In this document: in pieces, positions 15,760 through 23,164 of the stretch
Numbering within the stretch: position 1 is the stretch's first letter
How the letters are laid out: each line of letters starts with the position of its first letter
NCBI RefSeq assembly: GCF_029379315.1
Contig: NZ_JAQYWQ010000077.1
Coordinates: 1-35,489, forward strand
Direction of reading: 5' to 3'
DNA: 35,489 bases
Origin: Nostoc sp. S13
GTDB taxonomy: Bacteria; Cyanobacteriota; Cyanobacteriia; Cyanobacteriales; Nostocaceae
The notes under the pieces: generated by a model
The model's database searches: none
Seen by the model: the letters and a program-made list of their open reading frames with translations, nothing else
What the model was told of the DNA's origin: nothing
Position numbers and translations under genes: made by a program

Positions 15760-17325
15760 ATGAATATTGACCCTGTAGTTAATGCACTTAAGAGTATTGC
15801 TAAACCTGTGGCTTCTCTAGTTATTAATCAAGCTCAACGCAATGAAACTGTAGTTAGAACCTTAAAACAATTCAATTTTGACCCGGTACAACCACCTAAA
15901 GATGTTGATGGTGTTTATGTTTATTCTTTAATTGAGTATGGTGTGGATAAGCAGGAAGTACTGCTGAATCTTTTTCGAGAAAGAGAAATTAAAAATGCTT
16001 TTTGGAGTGCTTATACTTCAAAGAATCCCTTGGGTTTCTACAAGGAAGTAGAAAAGTTTTTGCAGGGGAAGGATTCAGAATTTGATATCCGATTGATGAA
16101 AATTGAACTGCGATCAGAGTTAGAGGAGTTTGGAGAAATATTTATTAAGGTTGCCAAAAAAAGCAAATCGAAAGACTTTGAGCGTTTCCCGGAATGGAAT
16201 TTAGACGAGTATCCAACAGAATTTAAGTCATTAATTCAAGAAAAAAGTCGCTCGGTTTGTGGTCGTGAGTTTGTTTTTGACGCACTTAAGCAATTTTGCA
16301 ATAAAAATCGCAGTGGTTATTTTACAGTAGTGGGTGATGCGGGGATGGGGAAGAGTACCATTGCTGCTAAATACGTCTGGGAGAATAAATCACCATGCTA
16401 TTTTAATATTCGCTCCGATGGTCGCAATCGACCGGAGCTATTTCTTGAAAGTATTCGCAAACAATTAATTAAGCGTTACCAGTTGCAGAATGCCCAGAAG
16501 GCTAATTTAGCAGATTTACTAGAACAGGTTAGCAAAAAACTACCTGCTAATGAACATCTAGTAATTGTGGTTGATGCGCTGGATGAAGTCGAACAAGAAA
16601 CAGGGGGGAATCTTTTAGATTTACCGCCGTCGCTTCCTGAAGGTGTTTATTTTCTGCTGACTAGACGACCATATACCATAGATAAAAAACGCTTGTCTGC
16701 ACCAGATGTCCCGGTAGAGGAGCTAGATTTAAGCGCAACTAAGTATGTTGATTTGAGTCGTGAAGACATTAAGAAGTATATTCGGTTCTTTTTAAATGAC
16801 GATGAAGACTATAAGAAGGCACTTAGACAATGGATTCAAGACCGCAAAATTGATGAGAATGACTTTGTTGAGCAAATAGCAACTAAGAGTGAAAATAATT
16901 TCATGTACCTGCGTTATCTTTTGCCAGGAGTTGTTAAAGGTGACTATAAAGACCTGAGTTTAACGCAATTACCCGATGGTCTTCAGGATTATTATCAAGT
17001 TCATTGGGGACGTATGGGGATGGATGCAAAGCCCCAAGAAGTAAAAGTATTTATCCTGTTTATTTTAGTGGAGATTGGCACACCAATTACTTGTGAGATG
17101 ATAGGGGCTATTGCCGAACAAGAGGAATATGATGTGCAATCAGTTTTAGAAGAGTGGGTTGAATATTTGAAGAAGCAGGATATAAAAGGAGAAATCTGCC
17201 ACAGCATCTATCATGCAAGTTTTTTGGACTTCTTGAAAACAAAAGGCGTTTTGGGTTCCAAACGGAAGCTATTTCAAGAGGTTAATCAACGCATTGCGGA
17301 CTACCTTAGCAGGGAAATGGCGTGA
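15760..17325 (+). CDS. NACHT-like STAND ATPase, 5' part of a frameshifted gene
   Basis: A 521-residue product. Residues 1-~150 form a mostly helical N-terminal domain that I do not recognise and that would be the effector or adaptor part. From ~160 (F-K-S-L-I-Q-E-K-S then C-G-R-E-F-V-F) begins a STAND NTPase: Walker A G192-D-A-G-M-G-K-S-T200, Walker B with D272-A-L-D-E276, and an L-L-T-R-R-P sensor strand. The last 150 residues are the helical/winged-helix part typical of STAND proteins. The frame ends at TGA 17323-17325, in mid-domain; the family sequence goes on without a break in the +1 frame (next entry), so this is one gene split by a frameshift near 17305. Such proteins bind ATP, sense a signal through C-terminal repeats, and oligomerise. 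Confidence 0.85.
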   Translation: MNIDPVVNALKSIAKPVASLVINQAQRNETVVRTLKQFNFDPVQPPKDVDGVYVYSLIEYGVDKQEVLLNLFREREIKNAFWSAYTSKNPLGFYKEVEKFLQGKDSEFDIRLMKIELRSELEEFGEIFIKVAKKSKSKDFERFPEWNLDEYPTEFKSLIQEKSRSVCGREFVFDALKQFCNKNRSGYFTVVGDAGMGKSTIAAKYVWENKSPCYFNIRSDGRNRPELFLESIRKQLIKRYQLQNAQKANLADLLEQVSKKLPANEHLVIVVDALDEVEQETGGNLLDLPPSLPEGVYFLLTRRPYTIDKKRLSAPDVPVEELDLSATKYVDLSREDIKKYIRFFLNDDEDYKKALRQWIQDRKIDENDFVEQIATKSENNFMYLRYLLPGVVKGDYKDLSLTQLPDGLQDYYQVHWGRMGMDAKPQEVKVFILFILVEIGTPITCEMIGAIAEQEEYDVQSVLEEWVEYLKKQDIKGEICHSIYHASFLDFLKTKGVLGSKRKLFQEVNQRIADYLSREMA

Positions 17326-18421
17326 AATGGGAGAATTTGCTGACAAGTTAGCGAAACGAAGTCCTGCTTTTCAACGTGCTTACTTGGGTAGTTTAGCGCC
17401 AAGCTTGGTGAAGTCGGGGAATTTAGAGAAGTATTACAAAACCCTGACTGATTTTGATTTCATCACTGCCAAGATTAACCATCCTGAGTTTGGGGTACAG
17501 CCGCTAATTGAAGATTATGATTTGATTGATCATAGGGAGATGTCTAATAACTCAGAATACAACTTTAAAAAAGGCACAAGTCTGAAATTGATTCAAGGTG
17601 CATTGAGACTGTCAGCGCATATTTTAGTCGCTGATAAGCGGCAATTAGCGAGTCAATGGCACGGACGGTTACTAAATCAGAAAATGCCAGAGGAAATTCA
17701 GGCATTATTGGCACAAATAAAGCAAAGGACAACTACCCCTTGGCTGTGTCCCTTGACCCCTAGCTTAACCCCACCAGGAGGACGCTTACTCCGCACCCTC
17801 AATGGTCATAGTGACTCGGTAAATGCCGTCGCCGTCACCCCCAATGGGCAACAGGTGATTTCTGCTTCCTTTGACAACACCCTGAAAGTCTGGAATCTGG
17901 CAACAGGGGAGGAACAATTCACCCTCAATGGTCATAGTAACTCGGTAAATGCCGTCGCCGTCACCCCCAATGGGCAACAGGTGATTTCTGCTTCCTTTGA
18001 CAACACCCTGAAAGTCTGGAATCTGGCAACAGGGGAGGAACAATTCACCCTCAATGGTCATAGTAACTCGGTAAATGCCGTCGCCGTCACCCCCAATGGG
18101 CAACAGGTGATTTCTGCTTCCTTTGACAACACCCTGAAAGTCTGGAATCTGGCAACAGGGGAGGAACAATTCACCCTCAATGGTCATAGTAACTCGGTAA
18201 ATGCCGTCGCCGTCACCCCCAATGGGCAACAGGTGATTTCTGCCTCTGATGACAACACCCTGAAAGTCTGGAATCTGGCAACTGAGAAGGTCATTGCCAC
18301 CTTCACAGGGGACAGTTCCATTTATTGCTGTGCAGTTGCACCAGACGGCATGACAATTGTGGCAGGAGATGCTTCAGGTAGGGTGCATTTTTTGCGTCTT
18401 CAAGGGATGAGAGAGGAATGA
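17294..18421 (+). CDS. WD40-repeat part of the frameshifted STAND ATPase
   Basis: This frame (375 codons open) carries the continuation of the ATPase: residues ~5-150 are the linker domain (Y/TLAGKWREMGEFADKL onward, ending in P-L-T-P-S-L-T-P-P-G-G-R-L-L-R-T-L), then four WD40 units of 42 residues (17795-18298) and a fifth, diverged unit (C-C-A-V-A-P-D-G-M-T-I-V-A-G-D-A). It overlaps the upstream frame by 32 bp and its only available start there is a TTG with no ribosome-binding site, so it is unlikely to be a separate gene. A WD40 propeller normally has about seven blades; only five are seen, so copies may have been lost or collapsed in assembly. The repeats would be the ligand-sensing part. 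Confidence 0.83.
   Translation: MRTTLAGKWREMGEFADKLAKRSPAFQRAYLGSLAPSLVKSGNLEKYYKTLTDFDFITAKINHPEFGVQPLIEDYDLIDHREMSNNSEYNFKKGTSLKLIQGALRLSAHILVADKRQLASQWHGRLLNQKMPEEIQALLAQIKQRTTTPWLCPLTPSLTPPGGRLLRTLNGHSDSVNAVAVTPNGQQVISASFDNTLKVWNLATGEEQFTLNGHSNSVNAVAVTPNGQQVISASFDNTLKVWNLATGEEQFTLNGHSNSVNAVAVTPNGQQVISASFDNTLKVWNLATGEEQFTLNGHSNSVNAVAVTPNGQQVISASDDNTLKVWNLATEKVIATFTGDSSIYCCAVAPDGMTIVAGDASGRVHFLRLQGMREE
17795..18298 (+). repeat. Four tandem 126-bp WD40-coding repeats
   Basis: Units start at 17795, 17921, 18047 and 18173. The middle units are identical over the parts compared; unit 1 differs by one base (GTGACTCGG for GTAACTCGG, Asp for Asn), and unit 4 diverges only after its first two thirds (TCTGATGAC for TCCTTTGAC, then ACTGAGAAG). 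Near-identity at the DNA level, including third positions, means recent duplication or gene conversion. Confidence 0.95.
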
Positions 18422-18435
18422 GGAGAGAAGTAATT

Positions 18436-18999
18436 TTATCTGCCAAAGATTTCATTGACGGTAATGTTTACACCAGAGAAACCTGGAATTGATAAAGTTT
18501 GACCGCTAGTGAACTTTTGCATCAGCTGATATCCTGCGGCTGTTGGCTGTTGATAAACTTCCACAATTTGCTCGTTAATATCTACTAACCAAACTTCAAT
18601 TATGTTTGCTTGTGCATATAAAGGAATTTTCTCTTCCCGGTCATACATTACAGTCGAATCAGATACTTCAATTAGTAAAAAAATATCCTGGGGTTGGGGG
18701 TGTGCAGTGGCGTAGAAATCATCACGGGGCTTAAGTAATGCCACATCTGGCTGAGGTTCTGAGTTATCGTTCAGTTCCACAGGGTCTTGAATAGCAATGA
18801 GAACTCTATCCCATAACTTCTGAGACAAGAGTTTGTTTAACCGTTTCACACAAGCAGCGTGTTTTGTCCCAATCGGCGACATCTCAATAATCTCTCCCCG
18901 AATCAATTCCACTCGGTCATCTTCTGTGAGAATCCCCGAATCAACCATCTTATGATATTGCTCAACTGTGAATTTCCGTCTTAGCAATTGTACAGACAT
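18436..18999 (-). CDS. Uma2-family endonuclease (DUF820)
   Basis: The start ATG 18999 (MSVQLLRRKFTVEQYHKM; 187 residues) has GGAGG five bases upstream. The family hallmarks are all present: the N-terminal Y-H-K-M-V-D-S-G-I-L-T-E-D-D-R-V-E-L-I-R-G-E-I with Glu, the later P-Q-P-D-V-A-L-L for the PD motif, and F-L-L-I-E-V-S-D-S-T for the E-x-K-like strand, then K-I-P-L-Y-A-Q-A. Uma2 proteins have a restriction-endonuclease-like PD-(D/E)XK fold; they are very numerous in Nostoc-type genomes and their role is not known. The gene lies between the two STAND ATPase genes on the opposite strand, its 3' end 14 bp from the WD40 stop. Whether it works with them is unclear. Confidence 0.9.
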   Translation of the reverse strand: MSVQLLRRKFTVEQYHKMVDSGILTEDDRVELIRGEIIEMSPIGTKHAACVKRLNKLLSQKLWDRVLIAIQDPVELNDNSEPQPDVALLKPRDDFYATAHPQPQDIFLLIEVSDSTVMYDREEKIPLYAQANIIEVWLVDINEQIVEVYQQPTAAGYQLMQKFTSGQTLSIPGFSGVNITVNEIFGR

Positions 19000-19044
19000 C
19001 GCCACCTCCACTGTTGCCTTATCTTTTAATTATTGTCCAAAATT

Positions 19045-20280
19045 ATGAATTCACAACCCAAACCACCCACTGCAATCAATTCCAGAGGACATCCAACGGA
19101 GTTTGAGCAAATCATTCAAGAAAAAAGCCAGAATTTTGTCGGTCGTGAATTTGTCTTCACGGCTATTAACAACTTTCTCCACCCCCATAACCAGGGTTAC
19201 TTCACCATCATTGGCGCACCCGGTAGCGGTAAAAGTGCCATCCTCGCCAAATATGTGACAAACAATCCTCAAGTTATTTATTACAATGCCGAACTTGAGG
19301 GTAAAAATCGTGCTGACGAATTTCTCATAAATATCTGCACGCAACTGATTAATCAATACTCGCTTAATTACACCTCCCTCCCTGATAACGCCACAGAAGG
19401 AAGTTGGTTTTTCTCTAATCTTCTCCAGCAAATCAGTGATGAGTTAGAACCTCATCAAAAACTGATAATTGCCATTGATGCGTTGAATTGGATTGACCCT
19501 AACAGCCAACCACCTGGTACAAATCTGTTTTATCTCCCCCGCTATCTCCCGGATGGGGTCTATTTCCTCCTCACTCGTAGACCTTTTTTGCGGGAGAAAT
19601 CGGGTTTATTAATTGAAACGCCGTCGCAAAGTCTTGATTTAGCAGATTATCCAGAACAAAATTGGCAAGATATTCAAGCATATATTCAAAATTACCTAAC
19701 CCCCCTAACCCCCCTTCCCTACGAGGGAAGGGGGGGACAAGATTACTCCCCTCCCCTTGTAGGGGAGGGGTTGGGGGAGAGGTCAAATCTTAAATCTTGG
19801 CTGAGTAATCACCAGATTAATGAGCAAGAATTCTGCGTAGATGCGGAGCAGCTTGCCGTTAGGCATCGCCTCACCACTTTAAGCGAAAATAATTTCATGT
19901 ATCTCAGTCAGGTAATAAGTGCGATGTCTGCGACGGGCTACGCCTACACAGAAAATTTCTACCCAGAACCTTTCGAGTCCAATCAACTCCCGCCTGGTTT
20001 AGAAGCATATTATCAGCAGCATTTACACAAAATGATTCCACTCGAACAAGGTACGGAACATAGCACAGATGTGTTAAATGTCTTAATACAGCAGCGAAAA
20101 GTAATATCAGTGGCAGCGATCGCTCGTATTATTGATAATGATGAGTATGAAGTTGAGGAAGTGCTAGAAAATTGGCTGGAGTTTTTACAGCAACAACGAA
20201 TCGCTTCAGAAACCCATTACAGTCTCTATCATTCCAACTTTCGAGACTGGCTAGGTAGACAAGCATTTAAAACCCTCTAA
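19045..20280 (+). CDS. Core-only paralogue of the STAND ATPase, with in-frame repeats
   Basis: A 411-residue product from ATG 19045 (MNSQPKPP); the frame is also open to a TTG at 19033. It aligns with residues ~155-510 of the upstream ATPase: F-V-G-R-E-F-V-F, Walker A G57-A-P-G-S-G-K-S-A65, L-L-T-R-R-P, S-E-N-N-F-M-Y-L. The N-terminal ~150 residues and the C-terminal linker and WD40 repeats are absent, and the protein stops at Y-H-S-N-F-R-D-W-L. In Walker B the acidic pair of the paralogue (D-A-L-D-E) is D-A-L-N-W, so hydrolysis may be impaired. Three genomic repeat insertions interrupt the alignment without breaking the frame (19699-19790, ~19835-19870, ~19921-19951). It may be a decaying copy or a regulatory partner of the full-length protein. 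Confidence 0.82.
   Translation: MNSQPKPPTAINSRGHPTEFEQIIQEKSQNFVGREFVFTAINNFLHPHNQGYFTIIGAPGSGKSAILAKYVTNNPQVIYYNAELEGKNRADEFLINICTQLINQYSLNYTSLPDNATEGSWFFSNLLQQISDELEPHQKLIIAIDALNWIDPNSQPPGTNLFYLPRYLPDGVYFLLTRRPFLREKSGLLIETPSQSLDLADYPEQNWQDIQAYIQNYLTPLTPLPYEGRGGQDYSPPLVGEGLGERSNLKSWLSNHQINEQEFCVDAEQLAVRHRLTTLSENNFMYLSQVISAMSATGYAYTENFYPEPFESNQLPPGLEAYYQQHLHKMIPLEQGTEHSTDVLNVLIQQRKVISVAAIARIIDNDEYEVEEVLENWLEFLQQQRIASETHYSLYHSNFRDWLGRQAFKTL
19699..19781. repeat. In-frame double-hairpin repeat inside the second ATPase gene
   Basis: Two hairpins in tandem: CCCCCCTTCCC-TACGA-GGGAAGGGGGG (19709-19735) and CCCCTCCCC-TTGTA-GGGGAGGGG (19748-19770), flanked by CCCCCTAA and TTGGGGGAGAGG. The second is a close relative of the hairpin at 7169-7191. 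Translated, it adds a Pro/Gly-rich stretch of about 28 residues that the paralogue lacks. Confidence 0.88.
19835..19951. repeat. Two further in-frame repeat insertions in the second ATPase gene
   Basis: The segment 19835-19870 (GTAGATGCGGAGCAGCTTGC and on to GGCATCGCC) encodes D-A-E-Q-L-A-V-R-H-R-L, and the segment 19921-19951 (GCGATGTCTGCGACGGGCTA and on to CGCCTACAC) encodes A-M-S-A-T-G-Y-A-Y. Both are dispersed Nostoc-type repeats; the second belongs with 1558-1584 and 15451-15469. Neither peptide is found in the paralogue. Confidence 0.75.
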
Positions 20281-20287
20281 AAAATTT

Positions 20288-20321
20288 CCCTAACCCTCTC
20301 CATTAACAGAGAAGATTAGGG
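20288..20321. terminator. Imperfect hairpin between the ATPase gene and tRNA-Ala
   Basis: CCCTAACCCTCTC (20288-20300) pairs, with two mismatches, with GAGAAGATTAGGG (20309-20321) across an 8-nt loop, 8 bp after the stop codon. A transcription-ending role fits the position between convergent genes. There is no clear T-tract. Confidence 0.4.
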
Positions 20322-20330
20322 TGTGAAGAA

Positions 20331-20403
20331 TGGAGCTAAGCGGATTCGAACCGCTGACCCCCTCAATGCCATTGAGGTGCGCTACCAACTGCGCTATAAC
20401 CCC
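20331..20403 (-). tRNA. tRNA-Ala (anticodon GGC)
   Basis: Reading the minus strand gives a full 73-nt cloverleaf: acceptor GGGGTTA pairing with TAGCTCC plus discriminator A, a D arm with GCGC and loop AGTTGGTA, an anticodon stem CCTCA/TGAGG around loop ATGGCAT (anticodon GGC), and a T arm with GGTTCGAATCC. The 3' CCA is not encoded. All stems pair well. It decodes GCC and GCU alanine codons. Confidence 0.95.
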
Positions 20404-20500
20404 TTAAAATCCATTATAGATAATCACTTAATTAATAGTAGTTTGTCAAGCTTTTTGTAGAAACTAAATTTTAAATATCTTTTCTAACACTCAGTACTCT

Positions 20501-20692
20501 CTATGACACTCGCAACAAATAGGTCATACAGTGCCCCATCAAAAAGTAAACTACCAACATGGCAGCAGCAGCCAGAGCAACCAATGTACCAGCCAACATG
20601 AGAGAAAATTCTTTACTCTCGTAGGCTCTTTCCATTAAGTGTAGTGACCACGCCACGAGGGCGACATCAAAAAGTAAAATAGGAAGCAACAT
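20501..20692 (-). CDS. Small two-helix membrane protein
   Basis: A 63-residue protein with two hydrophobic segments, residues ~2-19 (LLPILLFDVALVAWSLHL) and ~31-52 (LMLAGTLVALAAAAMLVVYF), joined by a short charged loop M-E-R-A-Y-E-S-K-E-F. This regular pattern, and isolation between tRNA-Ala and hisF in a spacer otherwise AT-rich, support a real gene. No function is recognised. The ribosome-binding site is weak. Confidence 0.68.
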   Translation of the reverse strand: MLLPILLFDVALVAWSLHLMERAYESKEFSLMLAGTLVALAAAAMLVVYFLMGHCMTYLLRVS

Positions 20693-20791
20693 ATTTTTTA
20701 ATATTTGTTAATACTTGTAAAATAATATTAACACCCTTTTAAGGAAGTGTGTCTAACCTAAGATGGATGCCATTGATTAATAAATAACCGT

Positions 20792-21565
20792 TTAGGATAA
20801 TAAGCGTACTGGCACATTGCGATCGCGCAAATAATTTTTGATTTCTGCTACGCTTAATTGTCCGTAATGTAACAAGGATGCGAGTAATGCTGCTTCAGCT
20901 TTGCCTTCAGTTAGAGCTGTGTAGATATGTTCACAATTACCTGCACCACCAGAAGCAATGACGGGAATTTCTACAGCATCGGCAATTGCCCGTGTAATCT
21001 CGATGTCATACCCGGCTTGGGTTCCATCAGCATCCATACTTGTGACTAACAATTCTCCGGCCCCCCGTTTTTCAACTTCTTGTGCCCAAAGTAGGGCATC
21101 TAAGCCTGTATTTTCCCTGCCACCCCGCACATACACATCCCAACCGGGATTCTCCGGGTTATTTCTGCGTCTGGCATCAATTGCAACAACTATGCACTGA
21201 TTACCAAAGCGATCGCTGGCGCGATTAATCAAGTCTGGTTCCCGCACTGCCGCAGAATTAATACTAACCTTATCTGCGCCTGCTCGTAACAAAGCTTTAA
21301 CATTTTCTAAGGATTGAATGCCACCACCCACAGTCAATGGAATGAAGACCTGTTCAGCAGTCCGGTAGACCACATCTAAAATTGTAGCTCGGTCTTCATG
21401 AGTAGCTGTAATATCCAGAAATACTAACTCATCAGCACCGGCTTCATTGTAAACCTTGGCCAGTTCTACCGGATCGCCTGCATCTTGGAGATTGACAAAG
21501 TTAACTCCTTTTACAACCCGTCCCGCCTTCACATCTAAGCACGGTAAGATTCTTTTAGATAACAT
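20792..21565 (-). CDS. hisF: Imidazole glycerol phosphate synthase, cyclase subunit
   Basis: The 257-residue protein is a full-length HisF (beta/alpha)8 barrel. It begins M-L-S-K-R-I-L-P-C-L-D-V-K, with catalytic Asp11, and the second catalytic Asp is in V-V-A-I-D-A-R-R near residue 130. Phosphate-binding loops are visible as V-G-G-G-I-Q-S and A-S-G-G-A-G-N. With HisH it makes imidazole glycerol phosphate and AICAR in the fifth step of histidine synthesis. No other his gene is nearby, as usual in cyanobacteria, where these genes are scattered. The following strand-opposite region (21658-21770) is repeat DNA. Confidence 0.97.
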   Translation of the reverse strand: MLSKRILPCLDVKAGRVVKGVNFVNLQDAGDPVELAKVYNEAGADELVFLDITATHEDRATILDVVYRTAEQVFIPLTVGGGIQSLENVKALLRAGADKVSINSAAVREPDLINRASDRFGNQCIVVAIDARRRNNPENPGWDVYVRGGRENTGLDALLWAQEVEKRGAGELLVTSMDADGTQAGYDIEITRAIADAVEIPVIASGGAGNCEHIYTALTEGKAEAALLASLLHYGQLSVAEIKNYLRDRNVPVRLLS

Positions 21566-21657
21566 AATAACTTTTGTACTTCTGAGTAATTGACCGGAAT
21601 TTAAATTTTAAATTGGCGCGGGTATTCTCAAACTAAAATTTTCACAGGCATTAGGTA

Positions 21658-21768
21658 TGGGGCATTGGGCATTGGGCATTGGGCATTAACTCCTAACTGC
21701 TGATTCCTAACTCCTGACTCCTAACTCCCCACTCCCCACTCCCCACTCCCCACTCCCCACTCCCCACC
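21658..21768. repeat. Composite heptamer repeats between hisF and ruvB
   Basis: Two arrays: GGGCATT units at 21658-21688, and CCCCACT units (about six) at 21722-21768, with ACTCCTAACT/GATTCCTAACT repeats between. They sit in the divergent spacer of hisF and ruvB, right up to 27 bp before the ruvB start, so they fall within any ruvB leader. Confidence 0.9.
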
Positions 21769-21795
21769 TCTAGTCCCTTAAAAGATAGCTGAATT

Positions 21796-22896
21796 ATGGC
21801 GATAATCTCCTCGAAAAAACAGCCTCCAGAACCCAACGGAGAACCAAAGCAGCGTCGAGAGTCGGCGAAAGCACCATCCACAGACAATATTTTGCAGCCT
21901 GAAGCTGCTATTGATGAACAAGAACAGCAGGAAGAGGGTATTCGTCCGCACCGATTTGCCGATTATATTGGGCAAAAAGATTTAAAGGATGTGCTAGATA
22001 TTGCCATCAAAGCAGCCAAGTCTCGTGGTGAGGTGTTGGATCACTTGCTGCTGTATGGGCCACCGGGATTGGGTAAAACCACAATGGCCATGATTTTAGC
22101 ATCGGAAATGGGGGTAAATTACAAAATTACCAGTGCGCCAGCGCTAGAACGTCCACGGGATATTGTCGGGCTACTGGTGAACATGAAACCAGGGGATATT
22201 TTATTTGTGGATGAAATTCATCGCCTCTCGCGGATGACCGAGGAAATTCTCTATCCGGCAATGGAAGATTATCGTTTAGATATTACTATTGGTAAGGGTT
22301 CCAGCGCTCGCATCAGAAGTTTGCCGTTGTCAAAGTTTACCCTAGTAGGGGCTACAACCCGTGTAGGTGCTTTAACTTCACCACTGCGCGATCGCTTCGG
22401 TTTAATTCAAAAACTCCGATTTTACGAAGTTGACGAACTGACTAAAATTGTACTGCGAACCGCTCAATTACTCAAAACTCCCGTTACAGAAGATGGTGCC
22501 ACAGAAATTGCCCGTCGTTCACGCGGAACACCACGTATTGCTAACAGATTACTTAGACGAGTACGTGATTATGCGGAGGTTAAAATATCTGGTGAGATTA
22601 ATGAAAGCATTGCATCTGAGGCATTGCAACTATTCCAAGTAGATCCCTGCGGTTTAGATTGGACAGACCGCCAGATGCTGAGTGTAATAATTGAACAATT
22701 TAACGGCGGGCCAGTGGGGTTGGAAACAATGGCAGCAGCGACGGGTGAAGATACCCAAACAATTGAAGAGGTGTACGAACCTTACCTGATGCAAATTGGG
22801 TATTTAACTAGAAGTCATCGCGGAAGAATGGCGACAAAGGCTGCATACAAACATTTGGGATTCACGCCGCCTAATGAACAGTTGTCATTATTGTAA
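21796..22896 (+). CDS. ruvB: Holliday junction branch-migration ATPase
   Basis: A 366-residue full-length RuvB. After a ~50-residue polar N-terminal extension common in cyanobacteria comes R-P-H-R-F-A-D-Y-I-G-Q. Walker A is G88-P-P-G-L-G-K-T95, Walker B is V138-D-E-I-H142, sensor 1 is in L-V-G-A-T-T-R-V-G-A-L-T-S-P-L-R-D-R-F with the arginine finger, and the C-terminal winged helix has G-G-P-V-G-L-E-T and Y-L-T-R-S-H-R-G-R. RuvB hexamers, with RuvA, pull DNA through four-way junctions in recombination repair. No ruvA or ruvC is adjacent. The gene is bounded on both sides by heptamer arrays that could form cruciforms. Confidence 0.97.
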   Translation: MAIISSKKQPPEPNGEPKQRRESAKAPSTDNILQPEAAIDEQEQQEEGIRPHRFADYIGQKDLKDVLDIAIKAAKSRGEVLDHLLLYGPPGLGKTTMAMILASEMGVNYKITSAPALERPRDIVGLLVNMKPGDILFVDEIHRLSRMTEEILYPAMEDYRLDITIGKGSSARIRSLPLSKFTLVGATTRVGALTSPLRDRFGLIQKLRFYEVDELTKIVLRTAQLLKTPVTEDGATEIARRSRGTPRIANRLLRRVRDYAEVKISGEINESIASEALQLFQVDPCGLDWTDRQMLSVIIEQFNGGPVGLETMAAATGEDTQTIEEVYEPYLMQIGYLTRSHRGRMATKAAYKHLGFTPPNEQLSLL

Positions 22897-22900
22897 TTAT

Positions 22901-23139
22901 GGGCATTGGGCATTGGGCATTGGGCATTGGGCATTGGGGATGAGTCTTTAATACTCATTCACGAGTCTTTGATACTCGTGAATGAGTCTTTGATATTCGT
23001 CAACGAGTCTTTGATACTCGTGAATGAGTCTTTGAACTCCGTTAATGAGTCTTTGACCTCCACTCCTCTGCCCCATGCCCAATGCCCCATGCCCAATGCC
23101 CCATGCCCAATGCCCAATGCCCAATGCCCAATGCCCCAT
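22901..23139. repeat. 21-bp array flanked by inverted heptamer arrays
   Basis: Left arm 22901-22939 (GGGCATT units, five to six), centre 22940-23065 (six 21-bp units starting at 22940, 22961, 22982, 23003, 23024 and 23045, consensus ATGAGTCTTTGATACTCGT plus two bases), right arm 23070-23139 (CCCAATG and CCCCATG units). The two arms are inverted relative to each other, and most central units are themselves short hairpins, for example TCACGAGT-CTTTGAT-ACTCGTGA at 22959-22981. The right arm ends 25 bp before the TPR protein gene. Confidence 0.92.
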
Positions 23140-23164
23140 CTTCAAGATAAACAGGTAAACCTAA

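Noticed and set aside
17786..18229. 147-residue minus-strand frame opposite the WD40 repeats
   Set aside because: Periodic shadow of the 126-bp repeats; the plus strand is clearly WD40.
22940..23065. CRISPR array
   Set aside because: Units are contiguous 21-bp repeats without unique spacers, and no cas genes are present.
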